A stretch of 64,000 bases of DNA. It comes from Agelas oroides. Taxonomy: Eukaryota > Porifera > Demospongiae > Agelasida > Agelasidae. Where the stretch lies: the NCBI GenBank assembly GCA_949130485.1, contig OX422185.1, forward strand, positions 14,383,011 to 14,447,010, in the 5' to 3' direction. Both the position numbers and the translations under genes were made by a program. Positions 36,351-45,984 of the stretch are shown here, piece after piece. Numbering within the stretch: the first letter of the stretch is position 1; each line of letters starts with the position of its first letter. The notes beneath the pieces were generated by a model. It was not told the DNA's origin and did no database searches. It worked only from the letters and a program-made list of their open reading frames with translations.

Positions 36351-36958
36351 CTGCTGTAACCATCTCACATGACGCAATTGTTTCACGTAACTATAATCAG
36401 CTCAAACAATTGAGAGTGTGAAGGTGCTGGTAGTGTATAAAGTGGAAAGTTCCATCTGAAGCCGTCACGTTAGTGGAGTACTACAGTCTGAGAATGACTA
36501 AACTGCAGAAGAGAACATTGCAAATTTGATTGTTACGAGTTGGCAGTAACATGTGTAGTGTTAGTTTTCTCAAGAGTATGTATTTGCCCTTTGTGTTACT
36601 TGGAAGATGAAGAAACCCCAAGGGTGTACGGTACAGGTCCACCTTGCCTTGACAAATACTCGTACAGTGATATAGTGTCTGCTAGTATCACGTGCAACTT
36701 CATACCTGACTGGCTGGCTGACAATGTGAAAATTTAACAAATGGTGTCTTTGTCTTGTAACCCAGTTATACTGCTGATTATAATGTTTGCACACTTCAAA
36801 GTGTTGTATCTTGCCTTCGCCTCTAGTTGTGCCGAAAATCAACAATGGCACAGAATTTAGCCTGTGTCTTGCGAATAAACAGTTGCTAGGGTATGCTTGC
36901 TATATATGGTCCTGCAGTAGTTCTGTGGTCAGATAATTGAATTAGTGTCTTCATATTT
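36351..36958. other. Gene-free stretch
   Basis: No supported feature. The 65-codon frame near 36540-36737 has no motif. Confidence 0.35.
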
Positions 36959-37276
36959 TAGCCTCGTTCCAAAGCTCTCGTGTGGGTGGAGAAAAAAACA
37001 GCCTGGTACACACTGTTTGCGCATGCTCAGTTCCCCCATGATTTCAAGGGAAATTGAAAATTTCCATAAAATCTGCTCCGTTACACTAATCTCTACGAGC
37101 CACGCCGACTTCTCCCATGTGAACGATGCCTGCCGCTGACAATGCTCTGTGTAGACGATGAATGAGTGATTAAGATACTCAGCTCTTTGCTTGCAAGAAT
37201 TGTCCACGCATTCAGCTAAACACTGCAGCATGTAACTGTCGCAATCTCTTTTTCCTCCCCCACCCCCACGAGAGCT
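36959..37276. mobile_element. TAGCC-family MITE, right end truncated
   Basis: Left end TAGCCTCGTTCC followed by AGCTCTCGTGTGGG and GCCTGGTACACACTGTTTGC as in 2247-2875; on the right only the CCCACGAGAGCT part of the arm remains. Confidence 0.6.
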
Positions 37277-37319
37277 AACATATTTATGATCCTAAAAAAC
37301 ATTCTTGTGGCCATAATTA

Positions 37320-38545
37320 GACATGCAGTGCATGTGGTTAATATCTGATCATCAGCAAAGTGCAGACAGCTGTGAAACGTCAGCACCAAGAAAACACACT
37401 TAGTCACACTTGAACTGTGTATGAAAATGACGAGCGTATAGCTAGCTGCAGCATGGACTCCATGTTGTCTGACAGTACCCTAGAAATTCCTAAAGATGTA
37501 CTTGCTATCTTGGCTGCTGTTGATGGCAAACCTTACAGTAAAGCTGTATGGACGCTTGCCAAGCACAGAAGTGGCTACAGTCTGAAACTCTTCTGGGGTG
37601 TTGAGCAGAAGTCTGTTACTAGAGGCCATGACTCTGAATCTTCTTCTCATGATCGGTCTTGTACTGTGGTTGAATCTACCTCATTGAAGGAACCTCCAAG
37701 TGAAACCTTCGACACTACCACTAATTCTGCGACCACTCTTAAATTGACTCAAGTTGATGCTAGTTCTACTGGTGGCCATGAATCAGGACCTTCTACCCTG
37801 GCTAGTTCAGATGAAGTCAGTGCTTCTCAGGCTCTTCCTACATCAAAGGTGTTACACATTGATTGTCCTGTTTCCAGTCGCACAAGGAGTAAAGTCAAGA
37901 AACACCAGTCAGATCAAGATCTTGGCAATGATTCCACTACAGTTCTACCAAGCAATCCCAAGTCTTCAGTGTCTAATGCTAGACCACCTAGTGTTAGAAC
38001 TGGTCTTGCCAGCTAGTCTCCAAGGAGTAACTCAACATCACGTGGACTTCATAAGGTGTGACGATATAGATACAGCCAATACAGCAACAGTGGTCAGAGC
38101 TAGTGAAGCCAGGATGTAGTCAAAGTTAAAATAATGGATAAATTTGTTGATGCTGTTGTTGAGATGACACACTTCATTTCAAAACTTTCTTTTGACTGCT
38201 GTTACTTCTTTGCAACTGCTAAGGCTGAAGTAAAAGTGTCTGGGTCAGACTAAAATAGGATGTATCAGTTCAGAGATTTATCGTTTCAATATTATTCCTC
38301 TAATTTAATGTATGCACCTATTTATTGGTGTGTGTAATAATAAACATTTGAAGGTGATTTAGTCATAGGAAGATGATCACTTTCTTTTGGTGCCAAAGTT
38401 TCACAACTGTCTGTACCTTTCAGAGGATGCTGTTACTCGCAAGCACTGTTGTGCATGGCTGCAGAATAATAGGATCATAAACAAGTTCTCCATGGAAACA
38501 CTAATGCTTGGCAGCTGCTCAGGATGCAGCAATTATCTGACCACA
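37320..38545. mobile_element. Foldback element G, long copy with an ORF inside
   Basis: Left arm GTGCAGACAGCTGTGAAACG + TCAGCACCAAG and right arm CTTTTGGTGCCAAAGTTTCA + CAACTGTCTGTACCT are complementary. The outer right block (GCAGCAATTATCTGACCACA) matches copies at 12185 and 13100. Unlike those copies, about 900 bp with a 187-codon ORF sits between the arms. Confidence 0.65.
37453..38016 (+). CDS. Hypothetical Ser/Thr-rich protein inside foldback element G
   Basis: A 187-codon frame from ATG 37453 to TAG. A splice acceptor-like CTGCAG lies just before the ATG, so it could also be an exon. Residues 1-50 look structured and conserved (D-S-T-L-E-I-P-K-D-V-L-A-I-L, then A-V-W-T-L-A-K-H-R-S-G-Y-S-L-K-L-F-W-G); residues 55-187 are Ser/Thr-rich, low complexity, with a basic patch S-R-T-R-S-K-V-K-K-H that may be a nuclear signal. 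A poly(A)-signal-like AATAAT/AATAAA follows at 38335-38345. I do not recognise the family. Because it lies between the inverted arms of a repeat whose other copies lack it, it is either the element's own protein or a captured host segment. Confidence 0.5.
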   Translation: MDSMLSDSTLEIPKDVLAILAAVDGKPYSKAVWTLAKHRSGYSLKLFWGVEQKSVTRGHDSESSSHDRSCTVVESTSLKEPPSETFDTTTNSATTLKLTQVDASSTGGHESGPSTLASSDEVSASQALPTSKVLHIDCPVSSRTRSKVKKHQSDQDLGNDSTTVLPSNPKSSVSNARPPSVRTGLAS

Positions 38546-38570
38546 AGTACACACTGCATGGACGTGCTCC

Positions 38571-38955
38571 TTTCCCAGGCCTTCTCTTTGTCCAGTTTTT
38601 AATCACAGTATGCAAAGATGGATAGAGAAAGCCTGGTCCATTAATTTTATCACATGAATGACAACATATAGATACACAGAGAAGAGGGCGGGGTTCCCAA
38701 CTGGAAAAAATGAGCTTGAGGCCTCTTGTAGTGTCTGTGCAAGTCCTGAGGTTCTGAATGTTGGCAAGCAGAAAACTTGCCACTCATTGTTCAGAACAAA
38801 GAATGTTTGTGCAAAAAGTGTTCTTTTGGTCAGGAACCCATCCTCCCCTCTGTCTACCATGGTAGACATTGACACCATTCATGTGATAAATGTAGACCAG
38901 GCCTTCCCCCTCCATGTTTGCATGTTGTAAGCAAGCAAAAACTGTGGGGGTGAAT
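38571..38955. mobile_element. TAGCC-family MITE, termini worn
   Basis: CCCAGGCCTTCTCTTTGTCC with a following AATCACAGTATGCAAAGATGG and CCTGGTCCATTAATTTTATC at the left; complementary blocks (TAAATGTAGACCAGGCCTTC, GTTTGCATGTTGTAAGCAAG) at the right. The outermost TAGCCTC bases are lost on both sides. Confidence 0.65.
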
Positions 38956-39290
38956 AGCCAAGATGACTTGAATATTGGAGTAAAAGCTCCTTCTCCACTT
39001 CAGACACAAAGAGAAAACAAGGAAGCACATTAGACATAGTGAACTTGCTTACGGGATGATGAATCAAGCCACAGTCAATGCCGCTTTCCAGAAGGACTCA
39101 GAGAGTATATGCTCAGATCTGTCATTGTGCTTTACAGTGGTTTTTGTTGGCTAGCACTAATGAATGTGACATGCCACTAACCAAGCCATGAGCCTACACA
39201 TCAACTGGCACTCTCAGATTAGTTGCTTCATGCTAAAGTGCTTGGCAATAAATACTGTATAAATTGGGATCCCCTCATACGAACTAGATT
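38956..39290. other. Gene-free stretch
   Basis: Nothing supported. Confidence 0.4.
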
Positions 39291-40680
39291 GCTCCTTAGT
39301 CTTTAAATACCAATACTGTACTCATCCATTGCACTATGCTTATATCTTAATGGGAGGAAATGAGGGCCTAATAGCAAAACACACCTGACAGCAAAGTGAT
39401 TTAACGGATCTTAGTCTTTAAATACCAATACTGTACTCATCCATTGCACTATGCTTATATCTTAATGGGAGGAAATGAGGGCCTAATAGCAAAACACACC
39501 TGACAGCAAAGTGATTTAACGGATCTTAGTCTTTAAATACCAATACTGTACTCATCCATTGCACTATGCTTATATCTTAATGGGAGGAAATGAGGGCCTA
39601 ATAGCAAAACACACCTGACAGCAAAGTGATTTAACGGATCTTAGTCTTTAAATACCAATACTGTACTCATCCATTGCACTATGCTTATATCTTAATGGGA
39701 GGAAATGAGGGCCTAATAGCAAAACACACCTGACAGCAAAGTGATTTTACGGATCTTAGTCTTTAAATACCAATACTGTACTCATCCATTGCACTATGCT
39801 TATATCTTAATGGGAGGAAATGAGGGCCTAATAGCAAAACACACCTGACAGCAAAGTGATTTAACGGATCTTAGTCTTTAAATACCAATACTGTACTCAT
39901 CCATTGCACTATGCTTATATCTTAATGAGAGGAAATGAGGGCCTAATAGCAAAACACACCTGACAGCAAAGTGATTTAATGGATCTTAGTCTTTAAATAC
40001 CAATACTGTACTCATCCATTGCACTATGCTTATATCTTAATGGGAGGAAATGAGGGCCTAATAGCAAAACACACCTGACAGCAAAGTGATTTTAACGGAT
40101 CTTAGTCTTTAAATACCAATACTGTACTCATCCATTGCACTATGCTTATATCTTAATGGGAGGAAATGAGGGCCTAATAGCAAAACACACCTGACAGCAA
40201 AGTGATTTAATGGATCTTAGTCTTTAAATACCAATACTGTACTCATCCATTGCACTATGCTTATATCTTAATGGGAGGAAATGAGGGCCTAATAGCAAAA
40301 CACACCTGACAGCAAAGTGATTTTAACGGATCTTAGTCTTTAAATATACCAATACTGTACTCATCCATTGCACTATGCTTATATCTTAATGGGAGGAAAT
40401 GAGGGCCTAATAGCAAAACACACCTGACAGCAAAGTGATTTAATGGATCTTAGTCTTTAAATACCAATACTGTACTCATCCATTGCACTATGCTTATATC
40501 TTAATTGGAGGAAATGAGGGCCTAATAGCAAAACACACCTGACAGCAAAGTGATTTAATGGATCTTAGTCTTTAAATACCAATACTGTACTCATGCATTG
40601 TTAGGCACATGTGCTTATATCTGGGAGGGAAATGAGGGGCTAATAGCAAATGCACCTGATGGCAAAGAGATGTAATGGAC
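39291..40680. repeat. 115-bp satellite array, about 12 copies
   Basis: Unit begins GGATCTTAGTCTTTAAATAC and contains ATACTGTACTCATCCATTGC, GAGGAAATGAGGGCCTAATA and CACCTGACAGCAAAGTGATT. Units at 39406, 39521, 39636 and onward are nearly identical, with small changes (AACGG/AATGG, one TTTTAACGG, one ATATACC). The final unit (40559-40680) is clearly diverged and resembles the single-copy sequence at 4125-4200 and 21540-21610, identifying the ancestral dispersed repeat. Confidence 0.95.
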
Positions 40681-42950
40681 TATTAACTTTGGACTGTGCT
40701 TTATTGAGAGTATAGGGTTAAATTTAGAGGCAGCTCAGCACACACACAATACTAGGTTGTTTCTATGCATGTCTTCACGTGAGTGGAACTTTACCAGTAG
40801 TTGTGAACATTTATGAAATACCATACTCGATCACGCAGTTAGTGCATCTGCCTTATAAAATTGTTACTGTGTAGATTTAAGCAGTTTTGATTCCGTCCTG
40901 CTACCTTACCTGCATCATGGCTTTTAGCAACATAATTTAATGGGTCTAGAGATTTAGACTGGCTATAACTCACTACTGCAATCTCTGGACAATAGACCCA
41001 CCCTCAAAGATAAGTCCACCTCCCTTTTTTGAATGAAGTTGCTGCAAAGGGTGTTTTTCTCTGGAAAGTACGCCCACCTGTTTATGCCACAGTACATGTT
41101 AAGCCAGAAACACCGAAGAAGCAGCACTGTGCAAGAGGAGGGACTAAAAAATAAAGGCAAACACAATTTGCTGTTGCCTTGAGTCTCTTTTGCTGCCAGT
41201 CCTTGTCCCATATTTGCAGCTGTTCAAGAACAGTCAGCGATTGATTAACTTTCACCAAGTGTCGTCACCAGCCACACCTCTGGAAGGAAATAGATGGCTC
41301 TCTTGAATAGTTGCTATGTATAGTACCACATAGCATGAAATTTTCGATGGGTACTAAGCACCAGTGCCTGTTTTCAGATTTTACAGACAGAGCGGGTGCT
41401 TATAATTGTGGGGTATTTATATTCATAGGGTGCTAATGCATGTAATATTGTGGTAGTGTACAGCTGTATGGGAATGTATTAGCTGTGGTATACCTAAAGT
41501 CTATGTTCCTGCTAATTCCGCTCCAAAGTTTGTAGCTTTTCTAGAACCAGAGATACAATCAGCAATCAATGATTGTTGCTAACTCCACCCACCAAAGTAA
41601 ATCACTTGGAACTAATGAATCCCTGAGAGGTTTTTGATAATACCTGAATACACGTTTTATCAAGAGGCCTTGCATGAACGTTTTTATTCCATGTCGATAA
41701 CTTGTTTACAATCGGAGATATATACTAGCAAAGACTGAATCAGCATTTCACTTTCATTTATGCAGAAATGTGTGCCTTTTATGTGGGCTGCCTATTTTTG
41801 TATGGGTGCTTGTAAACAGGATGATGTGGTTGTTGTAATAAAAATAGTTGCCTTATTAATGGATGGTTGTTTTGTATGGGTGCTTACTCTATCATATGAA
41901 ACACACCACATCTTGGCACTGTTTTTATCTCGCCAGACCATCACCCCTCGGGTGGTAGGAGACTATTTTATATCCTGTGTGTTATGGCAAGGGCATACAG
42001 TTAAATTTTCCTTCAGGATAAAGCTGTGTTAGAGGAAGATGGACAAGGTTGACCTTTGATAACCTCACTGATTGAATCTTGAAATTGCTAGAGAGAAGCA
42101 GCTTTAGCCTTTTCCACGATTGGACCAAGCCTTGAATTATGATTTGAAAAGTGGGACTCCTCTTGGTAGAGACGAAAGGTTTGTCCGTTGAGATTCAAAA
42201 ATGAATTGGTGATGACCCCAGATATTTTACTTAGCAGAAGACAACCATGTCAACCATGTGAACCTGTGCTGCCAGGAATTAGCAGTGACCTCTGTTTGCA
42301 TAAGAGTTTGCAGTTGAAACCCTGCCACTTGCTGTAGCTATAGGATATAACCACAGTAGACAAGCTCAAAATGGTAAACATCTGCTTAACACCTACAAGA
42401 AGACCCTGATCCTTCATTGCCCCATGTTCTACGTCCTGTGGCCTGTGTGCTTTCTTCCCATGTCCTTTGGTCCCATATGTCTTGTGTGTCCCATGTCCTC
42501 TGTCTCACTATGTCCTATGCACTCTACGTCCATGCCCAATGTGCCAAATACCAGAAATATCAGTAAGTGAAGCCACATGTAAGATGGTGGGTTACGCTAG
42601 CTTCAAGGCTTGCTTGTGCTAGCTATACCTATCAAAGATGAATGTATTTGCATACAATAGATTGGGAAAATTAAATAATTTCGCGGTCAAGAGCAACCGC
42701 CAAAATCTAACACGCGCAAAAAAATTATGTGACGATCATCAATGAAGAAGTGTGCACGGAATTCCACACCCCCTGAGGTAAATGTCTGATCAACAACTAC
42801 AGCTAGCGAATACCTGGCTCTCCGGATACCTTGTAGTAGACTAAATGCTAGGAGCACTCCAGGCGCTCGTCCCTATTGCAACTGTCAACCATTAAAAAAG
42901 TTTTGCAGACCAAATGAAACCGTGAAAATGTAACACCACAAAATTTTTCA
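40681..42950. other. Gene-free stretch with dispersed repeats
   Basis: 40975-41165 is the inverted partner of 28395-28575. Around 42195-42260 GGTGATGACCCCAGATATTTT and AACCATGTC resemble 59725-59775. The 90-codon frame at 41760-42032 has no recognisable motif. Confidence 0.4.
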
Positions 42951-42989
42951 TGCAGATATTAATATTATTTTTAACGTGAAAATTTCCTG

Positions 42990-43385
42990 ATCTACAGTAG
43001 TGTGTACATAGCTACATAAAGCCACCTTCCAACTTTGGGAGAGTGTTAGTGAGTTCATATAGTGTGGTATACCACCCTTGAGTAGTCGCCATCCGCCACA
43101 CCTCTGGAAGGAATTAGATGCCACTGTTGAATAGTTGCAATGTGTAGTATTTATGTAACACATAGTGACCATTTGCTAGAAGTCCTTGAGAAAAATGTTG
43201 ATTGTTGTCCTACGTATCTGCTTCCTCATATGTAGGGAAGGCCTCCCTATGTATGAGGAAGCAGATACTCTGTATTTTCTGCTTCATAGCAAAGCAATGA
43301 GTACACACATGCAAGTAGTGCTAGTTTCATAGTCCTTGTTTAAGGAGAATTCTCCTTCAATATCTCCCTCCCTCAAAGCTTTCTT
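42990..43385. repeat. Local duplication, unit 1, with palindrome
   Basis: Shares GTGTGTACATAGCTACATAA, TATAGTGTGGTATACCACCC, CGCCATCCGCCACACCTCTG and more with 44250-44640. Contains a strong palindrome at about 43204-43266 (TATCTGCTTCCTCAT / ATGAGGAAGCAGATA around GTAGGGAAGGCCTCCCTA). Confidence 0.85.
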
Positions 43386-43583
43386 ATAAGTTTGATGTCA
43401 CAGCATACTGGTTCTTGCATCATGTATAGTTTGGTCTCAGAAGTCACCAAATGTGGTCTCAGACAATTTTCCTGGGAGGGGCTGCCCCCCCTCATGGCTG
43501 GGAGCAACAGTGGCCAGCTGGGTACAAACTTCCCTCCCTACACAAGCAATCTGTCCCTCTCAACTTCCCTGTACACAAGCTTC

Positions 43584-43772
43584 CTAGTAACGAGGGACAG
43601 CCAACTGATCCATGGAACTGAACTTGCTATCTTTTCTCGGCGCTCTAAGCTTACTCAGTAGCGAGTTAGCTGATTCCCTTGATCCCTCGCAATCACTCGA
43701 ACTAGATTCGACGACACTGCCAGTTACAGTGGTTACACTGGCAAAACTCGCAACAGACTCAGACGATTCCAT
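43584..43772 (-). CDS. Hypothetical Ser-rich short ORF, minus strand
   Basis: A 62-codon frame from ATG at 43772 to a TAG at 43584. N-terminal MESSESVASFASVTTVTGSV is Ser/Thr-rich and acidic, followed by S-L-L-S-K-L-R-A-P-R-K, a segment reminiscent of N-terminal regions of transposon-encoded proteins in marine invertebrates (memory-based, not verified). G+C and CpG are higher than in the flanks. It sits beside an inverted repeat (TTATGCCAGCATTA / TAATGCTGGCATAA, 43858-43923), so a transposon origin is plausible. Confidence 0.3.
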   Translation of the reverse strand: MESSESVASFASVTTVTGSVVESSSSDCEGSRESANSLLSKLRAPRKDSKFSSMDQLAVPRY

Positions 43773-43856
43773 AGCGTAGCGTGCAACCGCAGTGGATTCA
43801 CGTGATTCACATAATTAGTATCCGTAAACTAATCGAAAATGCTCACTTTATGCTCG

Positions 43857-43923
43857 TTTTATGCCAGCATTATGCTCGATGCTTGACAGCAACATTTATG
43901 CTCAAATTAATGCTGGCATAATA
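43857..43923. repeat. Small inverted repeat
   Basis: TTATGCCAGCATTA and TAATGCTGGCATAA surround GCTCGATGCTTGACAGCAAC; TATGCTC repeats around it. Confidence 0.6.
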
Positions 43924-44249
43924 TGCGGAAGCCTATTCCCAGGCTGTTCCACAGCTACAGTATGTAGCAAAAGCTTGGGAGGATCTCGACAACAAGCCTA
44001 CTGTGACACACATTGCTTGTGTTAGGTTATGCCCAATTCATAAGTTAGCATCTTGACGCTTACACTTCCTGAATCACACACCCAGCATGCTTACGCAATC
44101 TTACAGTCAATGCTAATTAGTGTAGATGTCAACTAATGAAGTTGACATACCACTACAAGCTTCTTCTAAATGTACCTTACTAGTGGTCTTGACTAGAAGA
44201 CCACATTTAGACAGAAGTGCTATGCATATCAATATCTAACCTCAAAGAT

Positions 44250-44645
44250 GAATGTATTCTCATAGTGTGTACATAGCTACATAAAGCCCCCTTCCCACTT
44301 TGGGGGAGTGTTAGTGTGTTCATATAGTGTGGTATACCACCCTTGAGTAGTCGCCATCCGCCACACCTCTGGAAAGAAATAGATGCCACTGTTGAATAGT
44401 TGCCATGTGTAGTATTTATGTAACACATAGTGACAATTTGCTAGAAGTCCTTGAGATAAATGTTGATTGTCATCCTACGTATCTGCTTCCTCTACATAGG
44501 GAAGGCTTTCCTATGTACAGGAAGCAGATACTCTGCCTCAAAACAAAGCAATCGGTGTACACATGCAAGTAGTGCTAGTTTCAAAGTCCTTGTTTATGGA
44601 GAATTCTCCTTCAAATTTTGAATATCTCCCTTCCTCCCCCATATA
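44250..44645. repeat. Local duplication, unit 2, with palindrome
   Basis: Partner of 42990-43385, offset about 1258 bp, same orientation. The palindrome at about 44479-44530 is slightly eroded in the middle. Confidence 0.85.
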
Positions 44646-45780
44646 CATATAATGCAATATACGGTTGTTGTCACAGAGCCGACTTATCCAGCAAACATGT
44701 TTTAGTTTATACTGATTTTAGCTGAGTCCCATCTTTGAATGACCAATATCCACATCAAAGTAAATGCTGAAGTGTGTACCATATAATTTCTAATAACTCG
44801 TACAAAATTAAATAATTTCAATTTTAGCAGTACGATTTGATTAGAGGATGAAAATTACCAAATATTCCAAGAAACAGAGGGGTGTACGAATAAATAGAGT
44901 ATTTGTACGAAGTGAATAGAAGAAAAACACATGCAAGTTTTCGACACTAAGAAAACCGATCAGCAGGTACTTTACTAGCTTCAGTTAGCTGCCATTATGC
45001 ATAACAACTAGTAACAAGTAACTTTGGCTTCGATCTACGTGCATGCATATGTACATATATGCCTACGCTGGGCGAGCAAGATTACGAGGCTCCACAACTT
45101 ACACTTCACATAAGCATGTCAGTCGCACTAAGACTCTTAGCCGACATCGAAGAATGAACTTACAGCATGCTGTACAGCATTCGCTGAACATTAACTTCAC
45201 ACGAACAAACCTGCGGGAACGCAGCGGACTGACCCCCACCCTGGCTTATTCGACATCGTGCACACCCTTACGATCAGAACCAAGACCCAAAAGAACATGT
45301 TCATTCGCATTTGTGGACATTGGAAATGCTCTCGCCATATTTGTGTCAACTCAGAGTGCTTGTGCTCAAACACGGTTCCGCTATATGAACAATAGAATAA
45401 TAATTTCTTTTTTACGTGTGCAAATAAATTAGAGTGCGTAAATTACTGTTTGATTTTTTCCCCCAGAAAAGGGGGTGTACGAATTATTATAAATTCTATG
45501 GTAGTTGCAGCATCTGTATCTGGAAATATTACTTGTGTGTGCATGGATTTTGTTGACCTGCACACCACCATGTATGAAGACCTACAAAGTTTACCTAGTC
45601 GGGATGTCAAATAGAATTTTCTATTAACAGTAGTAGGCAAATTCTAACTACTGTACGCAAATAAACACTTCAAAATTTCCTAATGTACCACACTTCATGC
45701 AAATCCTGCCTTGGTTCTTCCAACAGAGCGGTAGACAACTTCATGCGGCCATGGCACTCGATGAAGCCGCGTTCCGAAAA
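44646..45780. other. Gene-free stretch
   Basis: GGGGTGTACGAAT recurs at 44880 and 45470. The 129-codon open frame at 45043-45432 has no motif and unusual composition; not accepted. Confidence 0.4.
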
Positions 45781-45789
45781 AATGCAGTC

Positions 45790-45984
45790 AAAATGACGTA
45801 CTACTATGACGTTTACTATGACGTTACGCGTAATAATACGGCTCATTGATTGGCTAGCAGAACCCGGGAAATTGGCGCGCACTTTCTGGCTTCTGTCGTT
45901 GCCTTCTGCGGTCTGCGGGTTTCCCTGTTTCCTCTTCGATCGAGTTCGAGTTTCCGATTAAAACGCAGTGAATCTCATTCAGAG
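45790..45984 (+). promoter_or_regulatory. Putative promoter and 5' leader of the DDE-type gene
   Basis: A CpG-rich stretch with three TGACG-type half-sites (ATGACGTACT, ATGACGTTTA, ATGACGTTAC at 45794-45826), an inverted CCAAT box (TGATTGGCT near 45849) and an E2F-like TTGGCGCGC (about 45873), all within 200 bp of the start ATG. TATA-less. Factor assignments are by consensus only. Confidence 0.45.

Noticed and set aside
41760-42032. 90-codon frame with hydrophobic stretches
   Set aside because: No recognisable domain, start context or splice signals; composition like the surrounding A+T-rich DNA.
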